This document shows positions 47,724 through 60,064 of a DNA stretch of 64,000 nt, one piece after another. This DNA is from Gimesia fumaroli (GTDB taxonomy: Bacteria > Planctomycetota > Planctomycetia > Planctomycetales > Planctomycetaceae). The position numbers and the translations under genes were made by a program. Below the pieces are notes generated by a model, which had not been told where the DNA came from, did no database searches, and worked only from the letters and a program-made list of their open reading frames with translations. Location of the stretch: positions 7,233,164 through 7,297,163 of the forward strand of contig NZ_CP037452.1 in assembly GCF_007754425.1 (NCBI RefSeq). The letters are read 5' to 3'. The stretch's first letter is position 1, and every line of letters starts with the position of its first letter.

Positions 47724-49208
47724 AATGGCACTTACTTTAAAAATAATCATTCCAACCGCCATGACTGGCATGATATTTGCGCATGACATAAAACTTCTCT
47801 AACAAGGAGTCATTTTGGCATGTGTGCAAGACGAACAATCCCCGCTGATCCTCAACTCGATCAAGAATTCGACAAAGCCTTCGAACAGATTCAGGAACTG
47901 GTCGATCTGAGTCAGGCCGACGAGTTATATCCGACACGTACGAACGCCGTTTACACGACCAGTGTCGTGCTCTGGATGCTCGTGTATCAGCGGATGAATC
48001 CCGATGCCTCTCTGGAAGCGGCTGTCAAAAAACTGCTGGATTCCAAACCAGAGCTGCTGCCCGATAATAAACGCGTCTCAGAGGGGACACTCTCGCTGAA
48101 TACAGGCGCCTACAGCCGGGCCAGAACGCGTCTGCCGTGCAGTGTTGCAGAATGGCTCGCCAGAGAAGTCAGTCAGTCCATGATCGAAGCATCGCCGGCG
48201 TCGTTTCAGGATCGCCGCGTGTTTATGATCGACGGCACCACGATCACACTGCCGCCAGAAGAAGAACTGCAGGAGCAGTATCCTCCCGCCTCGAATCAAT
48301 ACGGCGAAGGGGTCTGGCCTGTGGCTTTGCTGGTGGTCGCTCATGAACTCTCCAGCGGCGCTGCCCTGGTTCCGGAAGTGGGCGCCATGTACGGTCCAGA
48401 GGCGGTGTCTGAAACCACGCTGATCGACAACTGCCTGACGCAAATGCCCCCTGACAGTATTGTCATGGCGGATGCCGGCTATGGTATTTTTTCCGTGGCC
48501 CACAAGGTTCAGCAGGCCGATCTGTCATTCCTGTTCCGACTGTCTAAGCAGCGGTTCGATCGACTGCGCAAAATTGCCACTCTGGTCAAAGAAGGAACAG
48601 ACAGAAAAACCTGGTCCTGTCAGTGGCAGCCCAGTCCCAGCGAACGCAAGAAGCATCCCGATTTGCCTGCCGACGCGGTGCTGTCGGTTCAACTGCATGA
48701 AATCGAAACGAACGAAGGGAAGCCGCTGTACCTGGTCACCAGTCTGGATGAATCCGTCGAGCTACTGTCCGACCTGTATGCGCGGCGGACCGATGTCGAA
48801 ACCGATATTCGGAATATCAAAGTGGTCCTGGATACGGAAAACATTCGTGCGCGGAGCGTGGAGATGTTCCACAAGGAACTGCTGACTTCAATGGTCGCCT
48901 ATAATCTGGTCGTTCAATTTCGGCGGCAGGCGGCAGATCTGATCAAAGAGCCTCCGCGTCGCATGAGCTTCAAAAGAATCTGGACCACATTCCGGACGTT
49001 TCTCATGTCGTCGATGTATACCACGGCTGCCGACTGGCGAGAGCGTTTTCGTTTCGCGCTGGGCATCGCCATGCAGGACAAGCTTCCCAACCGACCGGGT
49101 CGCAAATATCCCCGGGAGGCGTATCGACGACGCCCCAAGTCAACGCACTTCAAAAAGCGAGAAAAAAGAGCAGATTCGACGGAAGAATGATGTGAAGTAA
49201 GTGCCATT
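47724..49208 (+). mobile_element. IS4-family insertion sequence, intact
   Basis: The 1485-bp element has 14-base perfect terminal inverted repeats AATGGCACTTACTT (left at 47724, right ending 49208), with partial matching for a further ten bases. It is flanked by an 11-bp direct repeat GGGCTAACGCC (47712-47722 and 49209-49219), the expected target-duplication size for IS4. One full-length transposase gene lies inside. Perfect ends, duplication and open frame point to a recent insertion. The target is itself a GC-rich repeat (GGGC-TAAC-GCCC). Confidence 0.93.
47820..49190 (+). CDS. IS4-family transposase
   Basis: The 456-residue DDE transposase has catalytic aspartates at about D138 (VFMIDGTTITLP) and D218 (VMADAGYGIFS) and the glutamate E327 within the IS4 signature Y-(2)-R-(3)-E-(6)-K (YARRTDVETDIRNIK). 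The basic C-terminal tail is typical. AAGGAG lies 11 bases before the ATG. The frame is intact. Confidence 0.95.
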   Translation: MCARRTIPADPQLDQEFDKAFEQIQELVDLSQADELYPTRTNAVYTTSVVLWMLVYQRMNPDASLEAAVKKLLDSKPELLPDNKRVSEGTLSLNTGAYSRARTRLPCSVAEWLAREVSQSMIEASPASFQDRRVFMIDGTTITLPPEEELQEQYPPASNQYGEGVWPVALLVVAHELSSGAALVPEVGAMYGPEAVSETTLIDNCLTQMPPDSIVMADAGYGIFSVAHKVQQADLSFLFRLSKQRFDRLRKIATLVKEGTDRKTWSCQWQPSPSERKKHPDLPADAVLSVQLHEIETNEGKPLYLVTSLDESVELLSDLYARRTDVETDIRNIKVVLDTENIRARSVEMFHKELLTSMVAYNLVVQFRRQAADLIKEPPRRMSFKRIWTTFRTFLMSSMYTTAADWRERFRFALGIAMQDKLPNRPGRKYPREAYRRRPKSTHFKKREKRADSTEE

Positions 49209-49257
49209 GGGCTAACGCCCTACGGCTAATTTCCCCACACAATTGGATGCGGTGTGC

Positions 49258-49280
49258 CACTGCCGGCTGGTCCGGCAGTG
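49258..49280. repeat. Family C palindrome, copy 2
   Basis: A 9-bp perfect stem, arms CACTGCCGG and CCGGCAGTG with loop CTGGT. Read on the minus strand, it matches 25904-25926 over about 30 bases including GCG and GCAC flanks, except that one stem pair is C-G instead of T-A. Confidence 0.75.
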
Positions 49281-49360
49281 CGCGTGGTATCTGGCGTTCG
49301 TTTGCTTTTACTGTGGTTATCGTCCAGGAAACAAATTAAATTCACGCTGTCAAATCTGTG

Positions 49361-52624
<3,264 letters not shown>

Positions 52625-53416
52625 TTTGTCACATCACCTTAACAGCAAATGTTCATTATCTTTGGGCTGCACTAACTTTTTTTGCGCAAATCTTCCCAAC
52701 GTTAACAAGCGAAGCGAAATAATCAAGCAAAGCAGACCAGAAAGTATCGAACGGTCTTTGAAACGTGACAGCCAGATGGTGTGTTACCGGGAATTGAGGC
52801 CAGACCTATTCAGATGGGGAGTGCAAGCTTGCCTGGAAAGTGAGAACTTTTGAGAACCATATCTCAGATCGGGCCATGATGCAAAGTAAGCCTGGTAGAT
52901 GCCTTTTAGGTCTTCTCTCACCGATCGATCTGACGGAAATCGGGGCCATAATGAATCTTTATCTACTAATCTGGCAACGTAGCTTTCTTAGACATCAATT
53001 ATTTCTGAACTGAGTTCTGACCGGGGGGGCTAAAGCAGTCTGACTACCTTTAGCGGTTTTACGAATTAAGAGCTCCTCTAAATTTGACTCTTAAGTTGAG
53101 TTATTACAACCTCTTGCTGATGGGGAGGTTTTTCTCGACTCTATTTCGTACATCTAGACAAATTAAATCTTTCCCCTCCTTCAAGATACAGGCATTTCAT
53201 GCACTTTACTCACCTAAGTGAACAGCGATGGGAATTTGTTGAGTTAAAGCCACATGTTGATACAAGAAAACATAAGCTTTTCTCACATGAGATTATGTGG
53301 CCAAATTGCCTCAATCAATTCTCTCTACGAAATGAACCAAATCCGTGTTTTATACACTCTTAGCAGACGCAAGTGCATTAGAAACTGATCTTCAAGATAA
53401 ATGAATCGATATCACA
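52625..53416. other. Divergent intergenic region upstream of carB and the Amt fusion
   Basis: About 790 AT-rich bases. The only clear structure is a weak terminator-like hairpin at 53108-53130 (AACCTC/GAGGTT, 11-base loop, then TTTCTC). Regulatory sites for two nitrogen-linked genes, carB leftward and the ammonium-transporter fusion rightward, should lie here. No RNA element was recognised. Confidence 0.5.
53108..53133 (+). terminator. Weak terminator-like hairpin
   Basis: Arms AACCTC (53108-53113) and GAGGTT (53125-53130) with an 11-base loop, followed by TTTCTC. No gene ends just upstream, so this could end an unseen small RNA or leader, or be chance. Confidence 0.3.
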
Positions 53417-56080
53417 ATGGATCTTCATCAACAAATTGACATCGTCTGGATTCTTGTTTGCAGTATTTTTGTCCTATTTATGCAGGCAGGATTTTGTTGC
53501 CTGGAATCCGGTTTATCCCGTTCAAAAAACAGCATTCATGTTGCGATAAAGAATATTGTTGATGTCAGCGTCGTTGGTATTCTGTTCTGGATCTTTGGTT
53601 TCGGGCTGATGTTCGGAACCACAAGTGGTGGTTTGATTGGCACGTCTCACTTTCCTTATATCAATTCCGGAACCAATGTATTTCTGTCTGCATTTTTTCT
53701 GTTCCAGTTGATGCTATGCGTGACCGCTACCACGATTGCCTCGGGAGCCTCGGCCGAAAGAATGCGTTTCACCGCGTACGTCATTCTTTCCATTGTTCTG
53801 GGTGGGTTGATTTATCCTGTCTTTGGACACTGGGCCTGGACCAGCCACTTTGCAGGTAAAGCGCCTGGCTGGCTCGAATCCCTGGGTTTCAAGGACTTCA
53901 GTGGCTCGACCGTGGTCCACTCAATTGGTGCCTGGGCTGCTTTGGCGTCGATCATGATTCTAGGACCGCGGCTGGGACGCTTTGCGAGTGAGAAAAGTGC
54001 TCGAAAATTCAAAGGTCATAACCTGACATTAGCGACAACCGGTGTGTTTATTCTCTGGATTGGCTGGTTTGGATTCAACGGCGGAAGCGAATTTGGTTTT
54101 ACAGCGCATGTGCCTCAAATCTTAATCAATACCTTTCTGGCTTCGGCTGCGGGAGCCATTACCTTACTGATCTGGCAATTTTATCAGCGCAAACATATTG
54201 AGATTGAAAATATTCTGAACGGTCTGTTGGCCGGACTTGTGGCCAGCAGTGCCAGCTGCGATGTGGTCGCTCATACTTCGGCGGTCATGATTGGTATCGT
54301 GGCTGCAATCGTAATGGAATGTGGAACGTGGATCCTGGAACGAAGTCAACTGGATGACACGATTGGTGTGATCCCAGTACATGGTTTTGCCGGTGTCTGG
54401 GGAACGCTTGCCGTCGCGATCTTCGTGCCTGCAGAATTTCTCGTCCATTCACGTCTACACCAGTTCCTGGTCCAGCTGCTGGGCTGTGCCGTCTGTTTTA
54501 TCTGGTGTTTCTCTTTCTGTTGGGTCACACTTCGCATTGTGAGCAAATACATTCGCCTGCGCGTGACACCTGAAGAAGAGGAAATAGGGTTGAATATCTC
54601 CGAACATGGTGCCACAACCGAAATGTATGATCTACTGAATTCGATGGAGCAGCACATTCAGGGTGATTCGAGCCCCATTGAGGATCTGGACGAACATAGC
54701 GATGTGGGATTGATCGCTAAACAATACAACCGTGTCTCTGAAATTCGAGATCAGGCTCTGAACGAACTCAAAGACCGAACAGACAATCTGGAAATCGTAC
54801 GCAAAGAACTTGAAGAGAAAGCGGAACGACTGAATCAGGCCAATAAAGATGCCGAAGCCGCATCGCGTGCCAAGAGTGAATTTCTGGCGAATATGAGCCA
54901 CGAATTACGGACGCCAATGACGGCCGTTCTGGGATATACCGATTTGCTGGTTGAAGAAAGCTGGGGACGTCCGGGCAGTTTGAAATTACTGGATGTGATC
55001 AAGAGAAATGGAAATTACCTGCTGGATCTGATTAATGACATTCTCGACCTGTCGAAGATTGAATCCGGCAAACTGACCATCGAAACAATTGAATTTTCAT
55101 TACTGGAGAAGCTGAAAGAAATTCAGTCCTTGATGAGCGTTCGCGCTGAAAACCAGGAAATTCGCTTCAAGCTGACATTCAAGGGGCAAATACCAAAAGA
55201 AATTAAAAGTGATCCCACACGCCTCAAACAGATTCTGATCAATCTGGTTGGCAATGCCATTAAATTTACTCCTGATGGCGGAAAAGTAACTATGGAGACT
55301 TCCTTTGTGAACTCGGATGCAGGCCCCTCCAAGCTCCTGTTCAAAGTCCAAGACACAGGAATTGGAATGAGTGCCGAGCAGATGAAAAATCTGTATCAAC
55401 CTTTCGTTCAGGCAGACTCTTCTACCAGTCGAAAATTCGGGGGAACCGGCTTGGGGCTGGCCATCAGTAAGCGTCTTTCTAATATGCTGGGGGGCGATCT
55501 CGTTTGTGAAAGTGTCCCTCAGAAAGGTACCGAATTCACACTCACCATCGGTGTCGGTGACCAGGAATCACTTCAGCTGATTGACAACCCGTCTGCAGCA
55601 TTGAAAGCAATTCGCGTCAGTAATCAGGACGGCATTTTTGCTGCTGGCGCTGCGGGAGAAAAGATCAAAGGGGTTTGCTCCGTGCTCTTGGCCGAAGATG
55701 GGGTCGACAATCAACGTCTGATCTCAACCTTGCTCAAAAAAGAAGGAGCCCAGGTGATGTTGGCAGAAAACGGAGACATCGCCGTCAGACGGGCTCTCAA
55801 TGCATTGGAAAACGGGAAACCCTTTAACGTGATCCTGATGGATATGTCGATGCCTGTTCTGGACGGATATGGTGCTACGAAAATGTTGCGGGAGAAAGGA
55901 TACGATTTACCAATCGTTGCCTTAACCGCACACGCGATGAGCGGCGATCGTCAGAAATGTATTGAAGCCGGCTGCAATGATTACACGACCAAGCCTGTCA
56001 ATCGGGAAAAGCTCCGGGAAATTGTGCACTTCTATCAATCTGAAAATCCGAAGACGAAACCAACTCAAGCGATGAACTGA
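53417..56080 (+). CDS. Ammonium transporter fused to a hybrid histidine kinase (Amt-HisKA-HATPase-REC)
   Basis: An 887-residue fusion. Residues 1-375 are a full Amt/Mep/Rh channel with eleven likely membrane segments; the twin pore histidines are present (H168 in STVVHSIGAW and H322 in IPVHGFAGVWG) with D160 just before. A coiled-coil linker (about 430-485) leads to HisKA with phospho-acceptor H495 (MSHELRTP), an HATPase domain (N613 in VGNAIKFT, DTGIG at 646-650, GGTGLGLA from 675), and a C-terminal receiver with E760-D761, phospho-acceptor D809 (LMDMSMP), T837 and K859. It probably senses external ammonium and signals through phosphotransfer. Amt-kinase fusions are known in anammox planctomycetes (Ks-Amt5); the attached receiver makes this a hybrid form. 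No output regulator is adjacent. Confidence 0.95.
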   Translation: MDLHQQIDIVWILVCSIFVLFMQAGFCCLESGLSRSKNSIHVAIKNIVDVSVVGILFWIFGFGLMFGTTSGGLIGTSHFPYINSGTNVFLSAFFLFQLMLCVTATTIASGASAERMRFTAYVILSIVLGGLIYPVFGHWAWTSHFAGKAPGWLESLGFKDFSGSTVVHSIGAWAALASIMILGPRLGRFASEKSARKFKGHNLTLATTGVFILWIGWFGFNGGSEFGFTAHVPQILINTFLASAAGAITLLIWQFYQRKHIEIENILNGLLAGLVASSASCDVVAHTSAVMIGIVAAIVMECGTWILERSQLDDTIGVIPVHGFAGVWGTLAVAIFVPAEFLVHSRLHQFLVQLLGCAVCFIWCFSFCWVTLRIVSKYIRLRVTPEEEEIGLNISEHGATTEMYDLLNSMEQHIQGDSSPIEDLDEHSDVGLIAKQYNRVSEIRDQALNELKDRTDNLEIVRKELEEKAERLNQANKDAEAASRAKSEFLANMSHELRTPMTAVLGYTDLLVEESWGRPGSLKLLDVIKRNGNYLLDLINDILDLSKIESGKLTIETIEFSLLEKLKEIQSLMSVRAENQEIRFKLTFKGQIPKEIKSDPTRLKQILINLVGNAIKFTPDGGKVTMETSFVNSDAGPSKLLFKVQDTGIGMSAEQMKNLYQPFVQADSSTSRKFGGTGLGLAISKRLSNMLGGDLVCESVPQKGTEFTLTIGVGDQESLQLIDNPSAALKAIRVSNQDGIFAAGAAGEKIKGVCSVLLAEDGVDNQRLISTLLKKEGAQVMLAENGDIAVRRALNALENGKPFNVILMDMSMPVLDGYGATKMLREKGYDLPIVALTAHAMSGDRQKCIEAGCNDYTTKPVNREKLREIVHFYQSENPKTKPTQAMN

Positions 56081-56093
56081 GAATGGATCTTCA

Positions 56094-56552
56094 TTACGAA
56101 AGCTGATCACGATTTTTTTCCAGAAATTCGTCAGCCCAGTAATAACCTTCCAGCAAGCCTTCCGTCTCATATCCCATCAGTTGATAGGCAATAAAAATCG
56201 CTTCGATAGTCGCCAGCCCCGAGTCCGGATCATCAAACTGCTTGGAGACGCGTGGGTAGGCCGTTTCCCAGGCCGGCAAACTGCGGACCGGCAGTTCTTC
56301 AAACGCAGGCTCCATTTTTTCGGCCAGTCTCCAGGTTCCATCCAGTACCAGCAATCCCGATTCCGCATCAGCCGAACTGATCTGCGGCCCCCCCATTCCC
56401 AGGCGGACATAATTGGTTAATTTGTCAGGTTCTTTCCTGGGAAATTTCCAGAAAACAAAATCCTCTCGCGTGCGTAAAGACTGCACGGTGCATTTACTTT
56501 TTCGTTCTTTGGGATGGACGACGATAATCGTGGGGGGATGTGAAACAGACAC
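56094..56552 (-). CDS. DTW-domain protein, putative RNA aminocarboxypropyltransferase
   Basis: A 152-residue protein with [17 protein letters not shown] near the N-terminus, [14 protein letters not shown] (about 68-81) and a later [16 protein letters not shown]. The D-G-T-W core and the TIEA helix are those of the DTW family, which includes tRNA-uridine aminocarboxypropyltransferases (acp3U) and is related to the rRNA enzyme Tsr3. It is somewhat shorter than typical members and lacks the N-terminal cysteine-rich segment. It is convergent with the Amt fusion, with 13 bases between the stops. Confidence 0.7.
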   Translation of the reverse strand: MSVSHPPTIIVVHPKERKSKCTVQSLRTREDFVFWKFPRKEPDKLTNYVRLGMGGPQISSADAESGLLVLDGTWRLAEKMEPAFEELPVRSLPAWETAYPRVSKQFDDPDSGLATIEAIFIAYQLMGYETEGLLEGYYWADEFLEKNRDQLS

Positions 56553-56610
56553 GATGCCGGACTTTATTACGAGACGAATTCAAATCAATCAGTGGTGCGT
56601 TTTTGAATTA

Positions 56611-56636
56611 GTTCAGGAAGCTTCCTGAACTTTTTT
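56611..56636 (+). terminator. Palindrome with T-run overlapping the end of the small gene
   Basis: A perfect 20-base palindrome (GTTCAGGAAG followed by its reverse complement, 56611-56630) and then six T on the plus strand. As a hairpin it has an 8-bp stem with an AGCT loop. It would end plus-strand (antisense) transcripts; it also overlaps the stop codon of the minus-strand gene at 56613. Confidence 0.55.
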
Positions 56637-56792
56637 GATCAGATCTTCCTGGGCAGCGATTTCCTGTTCGAGATTTTTTACTTCCTGGGGATCGTCCATT
56701 TGTTCTTTGGCCCCCGTTAATCGCTGGCGCAGTTTTTGAATCTTTTGACGCGCCACATCAATCTGCTTTTTCTGCTTTTTGTTCAAACCCAT
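56613..56792 (-). CDS. Small coiled-coil protein (59 residues)
   Basis: A 59-residue, highly charged helical protein: MGLNKKQKKQIDVARQKI at the start and EVKNLEQEIAAQEDLIKK near the end, with heptad-like Leu/Ile spacing. It has no cysteine, signal or membrane segment. It is preceded by the vWA operon region on the left strand sense and lies 60 bases before the DTW gene on the same strand, so the two may be co-transcribed. Codon use looks coding and the length is too short for most gene finders. Function unknown. Confidence 0.65.
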   Translation of the reverse strand: MGLNKKQKKQIDVARQKIQKLRQRLTGAKEQMDDPQEVKNLEQEIAAQEDLIKKVQEAS

Positions 56793-56887
56793 CGCAGTAT
56801 AGTTTCCTCTAGTTTTTTGGAGACAATTCGGAGAGTGAACCGGGGATTATACCAGAAGCGGTTCCCAGATTATAGACTCACCACAGA

Positions 56888-59137
56888 TCAACGCTGCAAA
56901 AACAGACTCAGGCAGCATACCAGCATCACAGCCAGAAATGAGAGTGCGCCGACGGAAAACCGCCAGAGTAATAACTGCTCTACCACAATTAAAGCCAGTA
57001 CAGTCAGCAGCAGGATTTCAGACAGACCGGCCTCGGAACTCTGCTCCTGTGGTTGTTCATCCGACACACTCGACGCCCTGGCCTGGCTTCGAAAATATTG
57101 TGGTGGAATCACCTGGGGGCCGATGTGCCTCAAATCGCTTTCCAGCGAAGACACATTCACCGCAAAGAGTGTCTTCTCAGCAGTCGAGGCTCCCCAGTCT
57201 AATTCATAAATTCCTGACTGGAAGGTCTGATTGAAGGAAATCGTTCTGGATTCGGAATCTTTCTCAAGAACGCTTCTTAACGGAAACTCCTGATCCCCGG
57301 GAGTCATCATCCGTGGAGAGAGCGTCCGTTGATTTTCCTGTGTTACTATTTCCAGCGGCTGACCAACGAGCGACTCGCGCTTGCCCCATTTTCCCGTTGC
57401 GGCATAGAGCACAAATTCATTCATCATCGGTGGAAAGCTCGGCCAGATGGCCCACGTTCCCCAATACCGATCCAAGGACGTTGTGATCATAATAATCTTG
57501 CCGCGACCGAGTGTGCTCTCGATTACCGCCGGGTCATTCGTATCGAAATTCAGAATCAAACGCGTATTGGGATCGGGCAGAATTTCCGTCTGGAAATATT
57601 CATAGAGATGTGTGGTCTCCAGGCCGGCATCCGGATTTCCTTTGAAAATCTCGATCACCGGATGCTGATATTTCAACGGGTCAAATTCGAATAGCGTCGT
57701 CGGCTTATCCGCATCACCACGACGGTTCAATAACTTCAAAGGCAGTAAACCACTGTCTGGCTGGAAGATTGTCTGATTATAATTTTCAGCGTTAACCTGT
57801 TCTCCCAGGCTGATGATCAGCCCGCCCCCGCGTTTCACATAGCGTTTGAGCAGATCCCGCTCGTTCTCTGTAAAGAGTGCAACATCACAAATTACGACGG
57901 CATCGTACAGGCTCAATTCTGTATTTGTGAGTTCGCCTTCACTGATCACGTGCGGCTTGATAATCCCCTGCCAGGGTTGCTCCTTCAAAGAAGGAGATAA
58001 CGCGAGTTCCAGATAATCGGTAGCACGGCCCATCGCTTCGCCTGATTGCCGTCCATTCACGAGCAACACGTTAATTTCTTTCTTGACAGGCATCACCATC
58101 CAGCGCCGATTATCCAGAGGCAGTCGATCCTCAGCGAGCCTGACTTCCAGCCGATGGTCTCCGACTTTGGAGAAACTATGTGTGAATTCGGTCTGCGTAT
58201 CCGTATTGGCAGGCAGGTTCACCTGTTTTTGATTGACCAGTTGACCATCGACGAACAGTTGCAGCTTCACCTGCTCCTGATTCAATCCGCCATAATTATG
58301 TAAGGTGACACTAAATCGAACTGGCTGATTCATTGTGGCAAACACGGACTTGCTGGAAAAATCGATCACCGCCAGATTTGTTTCTTCTGTCAGACCGACA
58401 TCTTTGAGAACCAAGGTCGCTTTTTTGGAAATCGCTTCCAGCAAAGACCGAATTCGCGAGCTTCCCTCGTCTGATTGCAAAGGCGACCAGCTTTGTGCTT
58501 GAAAATCACTGATGACAATGACTTCCTTCTGCCCTAGTTCTTGCGCCTGTCCCAGAAAATCAAGTGCCGTCTGCAGGGCTTGACTTACGTTCCCATATTC
58601 CTCTGTTGGCTGCATGCGTTCGATTTCATCTAAGACATACGTCTGTTGGCGCGAAGGCCGGGAAATCAGAGTCTGCGGCGAGGAATTCGAAATCTGAATC
58701 AGTTGAAAGGCATCTCCTGTGTTCGAATCGGAAACCTGCTCACGGGCCAGCGTTTTGGCTTCTTCGAACAGCGACTGTTCGTCACCCTCCCAGCGCATAC
58801 TGAACGAGGAATCGATCACCAGGATCCGATGAATGGGGGCCGCAGATTCGAAAAAACCGCCTTGTACAGACCAGTAAGGTCGGGAAAACGCAATCGCCAG
58901 GAGTAACAGAATCAAACTGCGAACCAGCAACACCAGCAACTGTTCGAAACGGACTCGTCGGGAATATTTTCTGGTCGCGATCAACAAAAATTTCATCGCC
59001 GCCCATTCCGTTTCTATAAACTTTCGTTTATGTAGCAAATGGATCAGGACCGGTATCCCCGCCGCCAACAACCCCATTAATAACCAGGGGCTGGCGAAAC
59101 CAAATGCTAAAATGGGATGCAATGCGAATTCGAACAT
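56888..59137 (-). CDS. BatA-like membrane protein with von Willebrand A domain
   Basis: A 749-residue protein. The N-terminus has the BatA double-membrane region (LLAAGIPVLIHLLHKRKFIETEWAAM and LLVLLVRSLILLLLAIAFSRP). A vWA domain follows with a MIDAS site DSSFS at about 108-112, then a long periplasmic part including a gatase-like segment (AVVICDVALFTENERDLLKRYVKRGGG), and a C-terminal membrane anchor. It is the third gene of a MoxR-DUF58-BatA operon, 21 bases after DUF58. These operons are thought to act in envelope stress or metalloprotein maturation. Confidence 0.85.
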   Translation of the reverse strand: MFEFALHPILAFGFASPWLLMGLLAAGIPVLIHLLHKRKFIETEWAAMKFLLIATRKYSRRVRFEQLLVLLVRSLILLLLAIAFSRPYWSVQGGFFESAAPIHRILVIDSSFSMRWEGDEQSLFEEAKTLAREQVSDSNTGDAFQLIQISNSSPQTLISRPSRQQTYVLDEIERMQPTEEYGNVSQALQTALDFLGQAQELGQKEVIVISDFQAQSWSPLQSDEGSSRIRSLLEAISKKATLVLKDVGLTEETNLAVIDFSSKSVFATMNQPVRFSVTLHNYGGLNQEQVKLQLFVDGQLVNQKQVNLPANTDTQTEFTHSFSKVGDHRLEVRLAEDRLPLDNRRWMVMPVKKEINVLLVNGRQSGEAMGRATDYLELALSPSLKEQPWQGIIKPHVISEGELTNTELSLYDAVVICDVALFTENERDLLKRYVKRGGGLIISLGEQVNAENYNQTIFQPDSGLLPLKLLNRRGDADKPTTLFEFDPLKYQHPVIEIFKGNPDAGLETTHLYEYFQTEILPDPNTRLILNFDTNDPAVIESTLGRGKIIMITTSLDRYWGTWAIWPSFPPMMNEFVLYAATGKWGKRESLVGQPLEIVTQENQRTLSPRMMTPGDQEFPLRSVLEKDSESRTISFNQTFQSGIYELDWGASTAEKTLFAVNVSSLESDLRHIGPQVIPPQYFRSQARASSVSDEQPQEQSSEAGLSEILLLTVLALIVVEQLLLWRFSVGALSFLAVMLVCCLSLFLQR

Positions 59138-59158
59138 GAAATAAAGATCGTTAAATAC

Positions 59159-60064
59159 CTAAGAACCAATTCTTGACTGGCGATGTGACAGGAAAGTCGA
59201 CAATGCCACATCCAGTGACTGATCGGTGCGGACCAGACCGTAATCCATTTTCAGATCACGGCAGCCTCGCCGCACGGTTTGTAAAAACTTCTCGAACTCT
59301 GCCTGATATGCTTTCTTCAGCGAGCGCGGTTCGGCCATCTGTTCGGGCAGGTTTTCCAGTCCTTTAAACAGGACTGGCTCTTGAAACGGAAAGTCCTGTT
59401 CAGCCGGATCAATCACCTGCAACAAGCTGACATCATGTTTGCGATGACGAAAATGCTTCAATCCTAACATCACCGAGTCAAGATCATCAAACAGATCGCT
59501 GATGATAATGATCAGGCTGCGTCGCGAAATTCGTTCGGCCAGTTCATGAAACACTTTCCCCAGCCCCGATTCACCGGATGGCTCGGTATGTTCCATCGTA
59601 TAATACATCTGCTTCAAATGGGTCGGTTGACTGGAAGGTCTCAGAAATTCAAGCACCTGATCATTCACCGTACAGAGTCCGGCGGCATCCTGTTGCTTGA
59701 TGACAACGTAAGCGAGTGCCGCCGCGACCAGTCTGCCATACTCCCATTTTGATAATGCAGCATTGGCAGATTGATAACGCATCGATTCACTGCAATCGAG
59801 CAGGATATAACAGGTAAAGTTTGTCTCGGCTTCGTACTGTTTGAGATAATAACGGTCCGACTTGGCATATACTTTCCAGTCGACGTAGCGCAAGTCATCG
59901 CCGACCGAATATTCGCGGTGCTGTGCAAATTCAGCGGAAAACCCGTGAAAGGGGCTTTTGTGGGAACCAGAGACATAGCCTTCCACAATCTGCCGCGCCG
60001 CGAGGTCCAGGTTCTGGATTTTAGCGAGCGTCTGCGGATCTAAATACTTGTGGTAATCTTCCAT
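59159..60064 (-). CDS. DUF58 protein with vWA-like fold
   Basis: The ATG at 60064 is preferred over a TTG one codon up; AGGA lies 8 bases ahead. It gives 301 residues with the DUF58 signature SVGDDLRYVDWKVYAKSDRYYLKQYEAE (about 53-80, motif only) and a MIDAS-like LLDCSESM at about 90-97. DUF58 proteins are partners of MoxR AAA ATPases. Its start overlaps the end of the MoxR gene by 44 bases, indicating coupled translation. Confidence 0.9.
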   Translation of the reverse strand: MEDYHKYLDPQTLAKIQNLDLAARQIVEGYVSGSHKSPFHGFSAEFAQHREYSVGDDLRYVDWKVYAKSDRYYLKQYEAETNFTCYILLDCSESMRYQSANAALSKWEYGRLVAAALAYVVIKQQDAAGLCTVNDQVLEFLRPSSQPTHLKQMYYTMEHTEPSGESGLGKVFHELAERISRRSLIIIISDLFDDLDSVMLGLKHFRHRKHDVSLLQVIDPAEQDFPFQEPVLFKGLENLPEQMAEPRSLKKAYQAEFEKFLQTVRRGCRDLKMDYGLVRTDQSLDVALSTFLSHRQSRIGS

